Shown here one piece after another: positions 48,430-61,499 of a DNA stretch of 64,000 nt. The notes below the pieces were generated by a model. That model was not told the origin of the DNA and searched no databases. It worked only from the letters and a program-made list of their open reading frames with translations. Numbering within the stretch: the first letter of the stretch is position 1; each line of letters opens with the position of its first letter. Origin of the DNA: Loxodes magnus (lineage: Eukaryota; Ciliophora; Karyorelictea; Loxodida; Loxodidae); contig CAMPDV010000123.1 in the NCBI GenBank assembly GCA_946699065.1, forward strand, positions 124,001 to 188,000, in the 5' to 3' direction. The translations under genes and the position numbers were made by a program.

Positions 48430-50581
48430 ATGGAGTAAGCTATTTTAATATCTCTAGTAGATGAAACTAAGCAACTAAGTAATATAGATTTAGATAGCTC
48501 AGCTACGCTTGATTCAATCAAAAGTACCATTGAACAAAAATGTTTACCCTAAAAAATTAGGGATATAAAGCTGTTTACCAACTTGAAAGGAAAATAAGTA
48601 ATATAAAACTAATAAGACCTAAAGAATCAGGTACAGCTTTGCAGAGAACTTAATTTATTATAATTACAAATGAGCTACTAGTATACTTTGGAAGGAGTGA
48701 AAAAGGAGTAACCTATGGCAATTAGAATTTTGATTTAAATGAGAGGAGAAACTAATTTTTATGATATAACTCCTACCCACGATTTTGACAACTTAAAGGA
48801 ACAAATAAACAGCTGGTACAATTTGAAGAATCCAAATTTCAGCATAATGATCGCTTTTAATAGAAGCTAAGTTTTAGTTAAGGATTAAGAAATTTGGTCG
48901 ATTATTTTTTAGAACAGCATTGAGTAAAAGATTTAAACTATTAAATTACAAATAGAAGATATACCTATCTAGTAAGCATCAGCAGTTTCACAGAGCTTGT
49001 ATCAAAATAAGACATTTGCTTAGCAAAATTCGGGAAATCAAAAGAATTTGTTTAAAAAAGTAAGTAAAACAGAAAATAAAGCATAATAATTCCCTGAAGA
49101 GGAGATTTAAATTTAAATGAATAAAACATAAGACGAAGTTATTATAATATGGTTTTACGAGGATAAGAAGCAGCATAATGTTCCTTTCCCTTAATAAAAC
49201 TAGCAAATGATAGAAAAGGCTTTTAGCTAGTAGTTAAACTTTTCTATTATACTTGATAGACAAATATGAATAATCGATTTTAAGATCTTTAAAATGAAAG
49301 ATTATGCTGAGAAATAAAATTAAGTAACCTTAAAAAGATTTGTCAATCCTGTTTTATATTTCATAGATTATAACTCTATATTAAAAAGCACTTCATAAGA
49401 ACAAAGTAATGTCATATGAAAATAATATCTCTAAGAATATTAGAATGTGAAATACTAGATAGGAAGATAATAGTTCTAAATAGATTTAAGGAACATGCTT
49501 TAGAAAGAGACACCTAGTCAGTAAACTTATTAAGTTTATGTTTAAAATGAAATAGAAAGCAACATATTTACACGATGCTAACAATGTAATACATACCTCA
49601 ATGCTTCTGAACTAAATGAGCATATTTAAATCCACTATCAGCAACCTCTGATGCAATAGAAGCAAAATTAAAATATAGAAATATTTAATTAAAAAGCAAC
49701 AAGTTTGAAGGAACTATAAAGCGAATTTTAATAATCATAATAGTAAATTATAAAGCAGCAAGTAAATGAAATAAACAAAGAGTTTACTGAGATTTTAATA
49801 ATTCAACAGAAGCAAAATGATTCAGATGTAAGAATTATTGGGGATAAATAAAGCAACTAATTGAATCAAAATTATGAAGCTACATTCCAAAGCCAAGAAT
49901 AAAACGTTAATGAAAATTTAGTTGAACAGAGAGAGGAAAACAAAGAATAATTACTTGCCTAGTATAAATAATGTTCCAATTGTTAACTTCAAATAATCTA
50001 AACAGAATGAGAAGATCATCTATTAATTCACGATTTGCTAAACTAAGATCAAAATGAAATCTAAAAATAAGATTTTCTTTATGCATAAAAGGTTTAAAAA
50101 GAAATTTAATAAAGCCTTATTCAAGAGGAGCAGAAAGTATAATTATAAGAAGAATCTTCAAATGAACCACCACCTTAGAATGAAGAATATGATAATTTTG
50201 CAATATTAAGATAAAGAATTGAATAAATCCCTAGGCTTAATTAAATTAGATAAAAAATGTAGCAAAATTTTAATTCTCATAATAGAGAATATTTTGAAAA
50301 TAACAATTACGAAGTAATTAATTTAAATATAGAGATTACTCCAACTAGATCATACTATGTATGATAAAGGAAAAGGATTAGACTAAAGTATAATTGATAG
50401 CATCACAGAAGAAAAATTTTTTGAAAAAAATGACTAAGCCTGCAGCATCTGTAAGAATGATTTCTAATAGAATGAAGTTTTGAAGATTCTCTGGTGTTCA
50501 CATAGATTCCATGTGGAGTGTATAACTGATTGGCTTTAGAGGTCTAAAAAATGTCCTTTATGCAATGAAAGGTACTTTTGA
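48430..50581 (+). CDS. WWE-domain, C2H2-like and RING-H2 protein, one 19-nt intron, 710 aa
   Basis: Exon 1 is 48430-50313 (628 codons) and exon 2 is 50333-50581 (82 codons plus TGA). Residues ~20-95 and ~96-175 look like small ubiquitin- or PB1-like beta-grasp folds (TLDSIKSTIEQK, DIKLFTNLKGKQV; MAIRILIQMRGETNFYDI). Residues ~234-310 match a WWE domain (IIWFYEDKKQHNVPFPQQ), and ~325-375 end with a second WWE-like core (GRQQFQIDLRNMLQKETPSQ). Two C2H2-like fingers follow (CQQCNTYLNASELNEHIQIH near 385; CSNCQLQIIQTEWEDHLLIH near 515). The protein ends in a perfect RING-H2 (CSICKNDF, CSHRFHVEC, KKCPLCNERYF). WWE domains bind poly-ADP-ribose in RNF146/Deltex-type ligases, so an ADP-ribose-linked E3 ubiquitin ligase is a reasonable inference. 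Confidence 0.88.
50314..50332 (+). other. 19-nt intron
   Basis: GTAATTAATTTAAATATAG, phase 0. Its removal is required to bring the RING-H2 domain into frame with the rest of the protein and makes both exons exact multiples of three. Confidence 0.85.
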
Positions 50582-51985
50582 AGAATTTAAATTAAAAAAT
50601 TATTTATAATTGCATATTTAACTTTAAAGTCTAAAATAGAGTATTTTTAAATTTAAAGAAAAGGACTTTTCTTATAAATATCATATTTGAGCCAAATTTA
50701 TATAAAGTTGAACAACTTTATAGATAATAAAGTGAGGAAAGCAAATCTTCTGTTTTTCATAGATTTTTTCTTGAATTTTTATTGTGAAAACCTTTTACTC
50801 TACTTATAAACAAAAACATTCAATTAAAATTTTTTTAAATAGGTTTCTTAGTATCTATACAAATAATTACCTTATAAGCATACTTTCTATGAGCAAATTA
50901 ATAAATAAATTTTAGAGAGCTAATAGATCTAAATACAATTTTCTACTTCAGAACAATTTATTATTCTGTAAGTATTCTAGTAATTAGTTTCTTACCTCCA
51001 AGTTAGTTGGTTCTTTTCACTCTAAAGATTCTTATCTTTTTTCTGAATCCTTTTTTAAACATTATGAAGTTGATTATTTTATGTCTTATTCTAAAGTTAA
51101 TTTTATATATCTTTTTATAAATACTTAGGCTAAATAAAACTAAAGATGCTATATCTAACATGACTAAAGGTATAAATATAACTACTAAAATTCAAATTTA
51201 AACTTGAAAATCTCAGGTAACTAAAATTAAATAATCAGTCTATAGATAAATAATTAAATTGACGGACAGCTATATAAAGGTATTTAAAGCTAAAATTAAT
51301 TTAAAATAGAAAGCAAACTAAAGTTTAAAAAGTTAGACAAGAACTAAGCAAGAAAATAAAAGATGAGTTCTTCCCTTTAAAAATTAAAGTAATATAAGTC
51401 ATATAATTCGTTATGGTTATTCTATTTTCGTTCTATTTATATAAAATCAATAATGATATAATTATTTCGCATACAAATTCTTTCAATACCTTCTAAGCAA
51501 GTTACAGATGAACAATATTATTTAAGCTTTATATTTCCTAATTATCGCCTGTATTGAACTAATATTTTCTATTCACTCCTGACTTATAATTTTACGATTA
51601 ATTAGCTAGCACTGAAAGATATAAAAAATAGAACTTCGAAACTAAATCAGAGTTTATAACTTAAAAAAAGCAGAATTTGTTCTTGATCTGATATTTACAA
51701 TAAGCATAATAACTTATTTTAACAGATCAAATCAGAAATGTATTCATTAGTAAAAAAGAAAATAGTGATGCTTCTGGTAACTCATCTATACATTTTCTTA
51801 GATGATTTCTATTTGAATCAACAAATTCTAAGCAAAGCATATAGTCTCTCTATCTATATCTTGATATAGATAGAATATTGATATCCTTTTTCTTATTAAA
51901 ATATCTAACTATTAAACTCTGGCGTTGGCTACTTCTAATACCTATAATGCTTATCATCCAAATTAAAAGATTATAAATATAACTA
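50582..51985. other. Intergenic, nothing recognised
   Basis: About 1.4 kb of AT-rich sequence with no supported gene or repeat. Confidence 0.4.
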
Positions 51986-52717
51986 ATGAACTTAGATTAT
52001 CTAGAGTTTATAATAGAAAAGCTATATCTATAGATAAGTGTTAAGATTGATTAATAATAGTTAAACTTAATTAAAGGGATTTGCTTGACTTAAATTAATT
52101 TGCAAACTAAAAAATTTGAATTAGTTAAATATAGCAAAGGAATATAAAATTTAAAAGCATTAAGAGTTTTGAATTTATAAAATGAAAGCCAATTTAATAA
52201 TGAAGATCTACTATAACTATCATTCATTGTATTTGTGGACGAGAAATTGAAAGCTTAAAATATAAAAATTATAAACTTTTAATTAATTTCCTTATATAAC
52301 TTTCTAGTATATAATCCTTATATTTATAATGGTGCTGATCTGATTAAGAATTTAAAGAAGCAATTAGTTATTTATCTACTAATTTAATAACCTCATAGCT
52401 AGGGAACTTTGAATTTCAAGGGTGCTATAGGCTTAAATTAAGAGCTTATATAACTTTAGAAGTTCATTTGCTAAACACCCGATAAGTTCCTTTCTCTAAT
52501 TTTTAAGCAAGGTTTACAGTGCTTTACTTCAAAAATTGGTAATCAAATTAGAAAAACAATGAGTACTAAATTTGTATAACACCATAAATAATAAAAACTT
52601 TTAAAAATTAGTTTTAGCGTTTATAATGAAAGGGGAACGATCTCATTCCAGCATTTTAAACTAATGATTTATTTAAAATACTATACAAAAAGTCTAATGA
52701 TACTATGTATTAATTGA
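51986..52717 (+). CDS. Hypothetical protein, 243 aa
   Basis: The frame closes from ATG to TGA (52715-52717) with no internal TGA, fewer than AT-rich noise would give over 244 codons. Leu/Ile-rich, with spacing suggestive of helical or leucine-rich repeats (GIQNLKALRVLNLQNES; DLLQLSFIVFVDEKLKAQNI) and ordered segments such as PHSQGTLNFKGAIGLNQEL. I cannot assign a family. Confidence 0.5.
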
Positions 52718-52965
52718 AATAAAGTCCTTATAATTAAAAAAGTATATAAATAATCATACATTGTCAAAAACATACGCAAGTAGAAAATTAAAAATATTGT
52801 TGATGATTTATGTTTAAAGGAATTAAGAGGGCTTTTTTAGGGGAAATTCAATTGAGTATTTTAATTCAGTGATAAAAATTAGAAAAACATATAGTATATT
52901 ATTTATAATCATTTTTATTAATAGTAATAATCTAAAGTGTTTAAGTGCTTGATTCCCCCGAATTT
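52718..52965. other. Short convergent intergenic gap
   Basis: About 250 bases between the terminators of the genes at 51986 and 52966. Nothing recognised. Confidence 0.4.
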
Positions 52966-53660
52966 TCAACCAAGTACCTGCTACTGCTTTTTTACATGGA
53001 TATAATTACCTTTTTTTATGTGGATTGTTTCAACTAATAATTTCCTACACTTCTTATTTATCTTCCTATTTACATATTTCAATTTCATTTATTTACAGTT
53101 AGTTTAACATTCTTAATCTTTTTTTATGTTTCTCTTATCTGGAGTTTCTTTAAAGTCGAGTATTATCATGGCATATGGATATTGACTAACAACATCAGCA
53201 ATATTTTTCCAATTTCTCTATTCTCTTTTGTAAATTTATGTAAGTTTATTATTTTTTTAATTTCTTAACCAAATAATTTAACTTAGTTTTTATCTATAAT
53301 TACGTTTTATTATTGACTAACTAAGTTATTTTAGATTATTTGACACCATAGTATAATAATTATTTTATTCATCAATATTTTTCACTATTTCTCTGATTTT
53401 TCTCTTAACTAAAAATTATTTCTTCATATCTTTGGATTAATTTTAACATTTATCACGTTTGTTTAAGATTTTTCGCTCGACTTAATTTTTAAGCTCTCAT
53501 ATCATTATAAATCCTATCATAATTTTACTTTCTAGTAAATAACTTGACTCCTCTAGTTTCTATTATTTTTCCTCTTTTCCTCCTAAAATTTGTAAGTTAG
53601 TTCTTTGAGAGCCCACAAATATAAAATATTGTTCCTTCTATAAAAGATCTTCACTATTTA
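52966..53660 (-). CDS. Basic coiled hypothetical protein, about 220 aa (5' end unresolved)
   Basis: One frame runs to TGA (52966) through EEKQQKLEESSYLLESKIMI, MKKQFLVKRKIREIVKNIDE and REQRNWKNIADVVSQYPYAM. The last segment resembles the third helix of a Myb/SANT repeat (W-x2-IA) and has another Trp 20 residues before, but the match is too thin to call. The C-terminus is strongly basic (KYVNRKINKKCRKLL). No ATG was found at the 5' end. Confidence 0.45.
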
Positions 53661-54237
53661 AATATATAATTAAGACTAAGATTATAGCATCATTTAATAA
53701 TGTCTTCCTTCTTTTCTATTAGTAGCATACTTTATTATTCACCTTCTATAATTATAGCAAACTAAGATGCTTAATAAGTTTGTTATTGTTTATAATTATA
53801 ATAAGGCTATTGGATGAACTATATACGAATCATAAAAATGCATTTTATATGTTAAATAAAGAAATAAAAGGTTAAAAACTTGCAATGGCAAAGAGTAGCA
53901 GAATTCATAGAATTAATAAGAATAAACTAAGAAAAGGACCTAAAAGATAAAAAAGACAAGTTAAACTAGCTTTTATACCTTTAATGTAATAAATGAAAAC
54001 AAACTAATTTACTTAATAGAGTGTAATGCTTGCAATTGTAATTTAAATTACTAGCAAACTAACTCGGATATTAGCATACTGCTTAAGTTTTATATCGAGT
54101 AGAAAATAACTTGTAGTATAGATATTTGTAATATAAAGATATATAATTATATTAAGAAGTTATTAAACATTAAGTATACAATATAAATTATAAAAGAAAT
54201 TAGCCTTTTAAGAAAACAATTAGAATTATTTTATAAT
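53661..54237. other. Divergent intergenic region
   Basis: AT-rich gap upstream of the jacalin-like gene and the minus-strand gene. No motif recognised. Confidence 0.4.
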
Positions 54238-54801
54238 ATGGTAGAATCTATTACTGGTCGAGATTAAGGCTGGTATTAGCTCAAAAGTTACTTGTAAACG
54301 ACTTCAATGTTTTGAAAGAAGTAGTATCCAGATACAAAAATATATGAGGGTTACTAGGATTTAATAATTAAGAACTAAGCAGGATAATAATGACTACCTC
54401 AAATGTAAAGTGTTTCGTTTTTTTCTGCATATGATACTAAATGGGAAACTTATCTTTTGCATGGTTATGAAGTAGTTTATAAATTAGCAAATGGATAAAA
54501 CAGGATTAGTAATTATAAGTGTGATGGAAGAGGTACTGAATAATGTAAATAAACTATTAATCTATCGTAGGGAGAGTATGTGAACTATCTTTATGCACGA
54601 CACGGAGCAGCTCTTGATTTTGTACAAATAAAAACAAACAAAGGACAAAGTCTTAGTGTAGGTGGAAACGGAGGAAAAGTAGAACAAGTTTTAGTATAAG
54701 GAAGTTATAAAAAAGATGTCTATATAGTCAAATTTATAGGTGCGATAGGACCTTATGATATGGTAGGAATTAAGGCTTAGTATACAACTATAGACAATTG
54801 A
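54238..54801 (+). CDS. Jacalin-like lectin-domain protein, 187 aa
   Basis: The frame closes from ATG to TGA (54799-54801), 188 codons, no intron. The second half has the jacalin beta-prism pattern: a basic strand, then LSQGEYVNYLYARHGAALDF, then VQIKTNKGQSLSVGGNGGKV, and IGPYDMVGIKAQ at the C-terminal sheet. The G-x-G-G repeats and the D-F/I-x-x-I-x-x-x-T-N-x-G run are characteristic. Jacalin folds bind mannose or galactose, and in protists occur as single-domain proteins. The N-terminal ~90 residues contain several Trp (some TGA) and may form the first strands of the prism. I see no signal peptide, so location is open. Confidence 0.78.
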
Positions 54802-56840
54802 GAAACTTCTTCTTTAAAAAATATAAATCAAAAAAGGCTTATTTATATGATATAGTTAATTAATCTATTTTAAGCTCAAACAACTAAATAAATAAAGCAT
54901 ATCAAGAAAATCAACTTGATATATAAAAATCTCCAATTATTCAGATATTCTCAAATAAAATATATAAAAGCAATGCATTTCCTATTATTTTAAAACTTAG
55001 AGATTCAAAATCAAAATAGAAAAAGATAAGGAAGTTTAGCTATAGAGATAGCTTTTTTAATCTGATTACCATATTTCAAAGAAATACCACAGTTTAAAGC
55101 TTATTCTTAGATGGTTAGGAAACTTAATAATAATCTTTCTATTTTAGCTAAAATGATTTATAAAAGTACTTAAAAGTAAATGAGTACTTAAAATAGAGAA
55201 ATAGGAATCTTAAAGGTTAAATATAAGATAAAAGTTAGGCAATGTTAACTTATAAGGGAACATAAGAATAAATGTATCTTATTTTATGAAATAAGAAAAT
55301 CTAATTCAAGGCTATGATCAACTTTTTCAATTTAGTATAAACATTTATTAAAACAGCTTACTATGCATTAATTGACAAATTTCTAATTTTAAGTTATATT
55401 TGATAGAGAAATATTTAATAGAACAAAGTTTTAGAGATAATTGAACTATCAAATAATTGAAAGATAATTAAAGAGATATGCTAAATAGCATTAAAGGTAA
55501 GAGAATAAGAAATTATCAGATATGTAATACAAAAGATCTTTGAGAGCTCTAATATTAAAAACAATATAAATAACTTACAAGGTAAAAGATGCTTATAATA
55601 AAATCAATCTGCTTAATAATATTAAAAATGATTTAATTTAACCATACTTTAATAATCTACTTAGCACATTAATAGTTTTGTCATAATAACTACTAAAAGA
55701 TTCAAAGCAAAAAAGAATATTAAACCAAGTGTAAAATTTGAATAGTCCGTTTAAGATAAAATATTAAGAGAATTATCATGTGATAAGTTATTAAAACTGG
55801 GTATTTAAGTCAACAACGTTCACTAATAATGCTGTATTAAGGTTATTTCTTTTAAGAGTATAATTAATTATATCAGCTGTAGGTGAATTTATGGTTATTT
55901 ATTTTCATTTCAGAAATTAAATCCATATTGTTAAAATTCTTCCTTTGCTAAAATAAATAAGTGAAAGTATGCTTATAAAAATAAAACAATTGCAATCAAA
56001 AAGTTATCTGGAAACTAAAATAAATGTCTAGATTGCTTCATTTTTCAACTTTATTCATTTTGCTGAGCTATTAAAGCTGATGAATTTTTAGTGAAAATGC
56101 CTATGAAAGAACTTTCTTTATTTTAAAGCTTGAAAAACGAAGATAAATTAAATACCTTACTATAAAATAAATATTTGGTAGATATAATAATTGTAGATTC
56201 ATATTAGATAGAACTATTAAATTAAAGTTTATAGTTAATGAGTTTAGAACTATGAACAAAAGCATCTTGCTTATTTATAAAGAATCATTAATATAAAATT
56301 TATTATAAAGCAAAGCCATAATTACTATAAAATGTAGATGTGATTAAGTGAGATTAACTTTAGATCTTCTGTTACATATAAAAAATTAAATTGATGATTT
56401 CTATAAATGAAATTATTTAAGATAGGAGAACAATTATTAATTTTTTTAATTTTGGAGTCACTTAATTTCTTTTATTGATATAGTATGCTCAAATAGTTAA
56501 TAAAATTCAATAAGATTAATATTCCCTTTTTTTCTCTTTGTTCCAAAATTTTAAATCTTTAGAATTTTCTAAATATATTGGCTTATAAAATAAAGATTAT
56601 TACTTACGTGGTTACACCTAAGTTTGATTCATAATGACATTAAGAATATACAGCAGCTGTATCTGATCTTCTAACTTTAAACTTTTACAATTTTCTTATT
56701 TTTATGTTTACTTGTTTAGCTTTTAACAAATTTACTTCCAAGAAATAACTAAAATATCTTCGACTGTCTAAAGTTTCTTACTTTTAATTTTTCTTCTTTA
56801 ACCTATTTAAAGCAAATTTAATTCAACTTAATAAATAATC
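54802..56840. other. Long AT-rich stretch, no confident gene
   Basis: About 2 kb upstream of the receptor gene. Two plus-strand frames (around 55000-56390) look weakly protein-like at the same place, which shows how little open frames mean here. I could not choose one. Confidence 0.35.
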
Positions 56841-59800
56841 ATGCCGTTTTTCAAAAGCTTTTTCCTTTTCTAACTGATTTAACTTAATCTTTCCATTTGG
56901 ATAGGAATTTTAAGCTCAAGTCATACTCCTCCTCATTTATAAAATTTCCTATCTCTTTAGATTTCCAACTTAACTCTCAAAAATCTTGATTTCCATCCTT
57001 TTCCTATAAAAGTTCAGAATACCTTAAAAATTTAAGAAGCACTTACATCATTAAGAAGTAAAGGCATTAACCTAATTTTAGACATTACTTACAATGAAAT
57101 TTATACTTAAATAATCTCGAAAGCTAAAGAGGATTTTATAGTCTTCATTGCTTATAGAAATAATTACCGAAACTTGAGATCTTAAACCTTCAATATTTTA
57201 CCTACTTTCGAATAAGAGGGGAAATCATTGGTTACTTTGATTGAGTATCTTAACTTTTATAAAATAGTTTTCATTTCCTAGAATGAGCAGAGATTTTATA
57301 GGCCACTATGAGAGTTTAATTAGTCAAACAAAGTAAAAGTAAACGTTAATATTAATATTCCAGCAAGTTATCCTCCTAATTTAAGTTTCTAAGACTGTGA
57401 TAATAATTAAATAAAGACTAGAATATAATATGAAATTCCTTAAACTATAAGATATGCTGGAAGTCCAATAATAATGCTTTCAAGTAATGAATGCTGATAA
57501 ACTTTCGTCCTGGCATTATCAGTGCTTAACTAGTTTACCACTGAAAATTATGCGTGATTTTTGACTTTAGAGTCTTCAACTATATTACACCCGGAAATTA
57601 GAAAGGTGCTTGGTACCTAATATAAATCTGGCATTTCTTTAGACATTCTTAATGATGGCATTATCGCTTTAACACCTTTAGGATTTATATTCCAGAACTA
57701 TCTAGACTTTACTTGATATTATGTATAGAAGATTCTACTTTACATAGATACTCTCCATTAGTCATAAAAGACAGTCTTATTTCAAGAAGCCTTTTTATAA
57801 ATTAGCAAAGTTATATTCCAGAATAACTAAATAATACCAGAGTTTTCTGTTTACAATATGCAAGGTGCATAAAGAGTAGAAGTTTTGCAGATTATAGGCT
57901 TGAATACTGTTAAGTTCTTGAACGATATTGAATGAAATAGTGGAGCTGTCAATCCTCCTTCCAGTAAATTATAAATCGGATTCAGTTTTTCAACCAATTC
58001 AAATGAGCCTTATGGTATGCAGGATTATCCAGCACTAAAAGCTTAAAGCTCTTATATAGATTGTGCTACAAAATTTATCAATTATAATAATTTCTTTGGT
58101 CTAAATTACAATTTTGTAGCAAGTCCTTTCTCTTATGGAGCTATTATTTTTAACCTAGACTGAGTACTTAGTATTGTACGATAGAACTACCAGCAACTAG
58201 GAATTGCTCATTTTGGATCTTTAGTAATGGCTACCTGATATCCAGTTTATATAATGTTTTAGTAATTAAACTGGAATTATCCTTATATGATCATTTCAAG
58301 AGAGGACTACTTTACAAATACTCACCAGTTTAAGAACGTATTAAACAACTACGCTCAATATGATCATTTCACTGATATAATCATCAAATTTATCATCAGA
58401 AAGAAATGAAACAAGTTTGGCTTATTAGTTTAAGAATCCGAACCTTCTTAGTTAAAAATGCATAACGATATCGTAGAATGGGCAAATAAAAGTGATAGAA
58501 GAATTTTAAATTCTTACACCTTTTACTCACTAAACAAAACAATTGATTAGACTTAGGATTTTATTAAATAAGTAGCACAAGAAATTCTTTAAAAGGAAAT
58601 AAAAATAATTGTTTTGATTGTGAACGATATACTAGTTGAAATTGCTAAAATCATTTTCGATATGGGGTATAAGTAAGGGGATATCAATTTTGTTTTGATT
58701 TACCCTAGTAGTATAATTTACTCTTACTTAAATAGTCAACCTGATTTGCTTTAAAAAACTAAATTACTCCTATACGGATCCATTATGGTTGCATTGGAGG
58801 AATGATCCGGAGAAGAAGGATCTAAGATTTATGAGATGACTTAAAGATGCATGCCTTAGCTTGAAGCTGTTTGCCAAATTGTAGAAATTCCTTTAATAAT
58901 AGCTCATGGAATTGAAAAATCTTTTAGCTTAGGATTTGATTATTATGATCCTGAGTCAATTATAAAAAGTATTAGATTCGCAAGGTTTTAGGGCTGCTCA
59001 GGCACGGTTAAATTTGAGCTGAATAATAATTTTAGAGATATAACAAGTTTCTACTTTAAAAATGAGATTTGAGATATTTTAGGAAGACCAACATACGTAA
59101 ATAAAGAAATATACTGCGTTACATGTTCTGTAGTTTGGACGATATTAAAAGACAAAATTATTTGAAATGATAACTCAACTTAGAATCCTTAAGACTCCTT
59201 TTATAGGTTTAATTCACTGTGTAATTTTTCAGAAAGATGAATAGGAGATTTTCAAATAGGACATACAGTCATTTTAATAATATCTAGTTACTTTCTATTT
59301 ATTGCTTTGGTTTCTTTTTTAATCAGCAGAAAAATATGGAAGGATAGTATGTTTAATTATATATCCAAATAAGGTTGATTAACTGATGATGATTGAATAT
59401 TTTCAAGTATTCTACTAATTTAAATAGCTCAATATTTAGCAATAGGGCCAGATCTGAGTTACATTAGTGGATATCTAAATATTGCTGTGAAAATATCGAT
59501 TTTAGATATTAGTGATTTCATTAATAATAATGGTGACTCTATATTCTGAATTCAAAATGTGATTCTAATAGTCTTAGCCTTTATTATTTTAGCTTTTTGG
59601 TGTTTTTTTATTTTAAAGTTCGAAATTAAGTTTAAGGATAATGCCTTGAAGTATTTAGGCAAGTTATCTTTTGATCTTTCCTTAATATTGAATGAGCTAT
59701 TTTTCATTCCAGTTATCTATAATCTATGCCAATCATATTAATGCTTGCAAGGTAGAGATAATAACTTAGATGGAGAAATTACATGAAAAGAAAGTTTCAC

Positions 59801-61113
59801 TGTTAAAGATTGTTCAACAGAATGTCTAGCATAAAGTCACAAGATACTTTCCATCATTTCCTTAGTGATTCTGAGTCTTTACATTCCTCTTTCAATTTTA
59901 TCAAAGCCACATTGATAATTTCTTTCCGAATTTTAGCAAATAAAAGAGCAGCCTTAATACAACATCTCTAAGTCTTTTATACAGGTTTTGATTATTCTAT
60001 TCAATATTTCACTTAAGAAAAAATTCCCTATATAATTTGGATACATTAACACCTTTCTTATTTCCATAATAATATTGATCATTTATAGAAAGAAGCCTAT
60101 AACATACATAAGGTTTAACTTCGTCTATTATATATCTATGATATGTATTTTAGTCACTTCGTTAATATCCTCTATTTATGTTCACGCTAATAAAGGGGAA
60201 AATACCATTTTTTATGCTTTTTTAGGCAGCTTTAATTTCTTTATCTTGGTCTATGGAATTATTAAACTTAAAAAATACGAAGAATGACTAATAGAAATCG
60301 AACCTGATACTGTTAAACTTTTTCGTTTTGCTTTTAGATTTAAAGCTAATACTTCTATGCTTATAGATCATATCTAAAGTTAGTAAAAAAGAGTAGAGAC
60401 TGGGATTGGAATAATTAAGTAAAACATGCGCTAAAATTCCTCTCTTGCTACTGATTAAAATTTTCTTTAGAATCATTTATCGAAGTATAAAGTGCAGTGA
60501 CTAACTGGCATTTAGCAAATCTAGGATAAGAATTAGATGTCTATTGAATTTTCCTAGGATGATTTTGATTCTACGCAAGCAAAAACAAATCACTCTTGAC
60601 GCAAAACCTAAGCTGAAGATAATATGCAGAATGACTCAGAGCTCTAGATTTTTCAATTGCATCAAATTTTTCAAAAAGAATCTGAGTTTAAATAAAAGGG
60701 ATAATAGCAACTTATAGTGGAGTCACTTAGTTAGGAGTAAAACTTCATTAAGCCCTATGAAGGTAAGATATTTGATATCAGAAATAATTTAGGTCTTTAA
60801 AGAAAAAGGAGAAGATAATTCAAAAATTTAAATGGTAAATGAAAGATTACTTTATGATAAAAAAAGACCTGAAAATGAAAAATTCCCTCAGTAATACAAA
60901 AATAAGGAAATAAAAAGTCAAGAAGAAGATTAAGAAGGAAACTAAGTCTTTATATAAAAGTCAGATAGCTGAGGATTTTTGGATAAGATAAATATTATTA
61001 AAACTGAAGAAATTACATAGAAGAATAAAGATTAGGAACTGGAACAAGTTATTAAATAAACTTTCATAATAGTCGATGAAATTAACAAGGGTAAGGTAGA
61101 GAAAAAGTTATGA
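56841..61113 (+). CDS. Receptor with ligand-binding ectodomain and several membrane helices, one 19-nt intron, 1417 aa
   Basis: Exon 1 is 56841-60762 and exon 2 is 60782-61113, together 4254 nt. A signal peptide is clear (MPFFKSFFLFQLIQLNLSIW). Residues ~80-800 are a two-lobed ectodomain in the style of type I periplasmic-binding/ANF-receptor folds: INLILDITYN, DFIVFIAYRNNY, IRYAGSPIIMLSSN, GSLVMATWYPVYIMFQQLNW, WNKFGLLVQESEPSQLKMHN. From ~807 about seven or eight helices follow (HTVILIISSYFLFIALVSFL; ILIVLAFIILAFWCFFILKF; FVYYISMICILVTSLISSIY). A ~230-residue charged tail contains Gln- and Glu-rich helices. The order (ANF-like, then multiple TM, then tail) recalls class C GPCRs, though I do not see their Cys-rich domain. 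Many Trp, including several in the ectodomain, are TGA. Confidence 0.85.
60763..60781 (+). other. 19-nt intron
   Basis: GTAAGATATTTGATATCAG, phase 1. Removal joins an upstream protein segment (QNFIKPYE) to a downstream one (VFKEKGEDNSK) and makes the whole CDS divisible by three. Confidence 0.85.
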
Positions 61114-61499
61114 TTATGCGTTGTAAACATAAATAAGCAAACTTTAAGTTTAATTAATTTAAAAATATTTTTTATATGAATCATTTAAAATTAGAAATAG
61201 GCCTCGTTCATACGAGTAAAAACTCCTCCAAAATTATTTAAATTAAAGAAATAAAAAAAGGTAAAAATAGGAATTGGATGTATTAATAAACTTTAATTTT
61301 ACTTTATTTTCTTTAGGATTTTATGCTTAATCTTTTATTGCTTAATTTAAGATTTTATTAGACATACAATTAGTACTTATTTAGCTATTATTAATAAGTC
61401 TGCTACCATAGTTAGTTAAATGTAAAAATGTATTTAGATTTTTTTTAATTGTTCTTTATAATTTAAACTTAGTGCTAAAAAGTAGAAATACATAATCAA
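61114..61499. other. Intergenic, nothing recognised
   Basis: AT-rich spacer after the receptor gene, before the LINE-like relic. Confidence 0.4.

Noticed and set aside
53000-53300. Myb/SANT repeat in the gene at 52966
   Set aside because: Only two Trp with suitable spacing and one W-x2-IA step; no third conserved Trp, so the gene is left as unknown.
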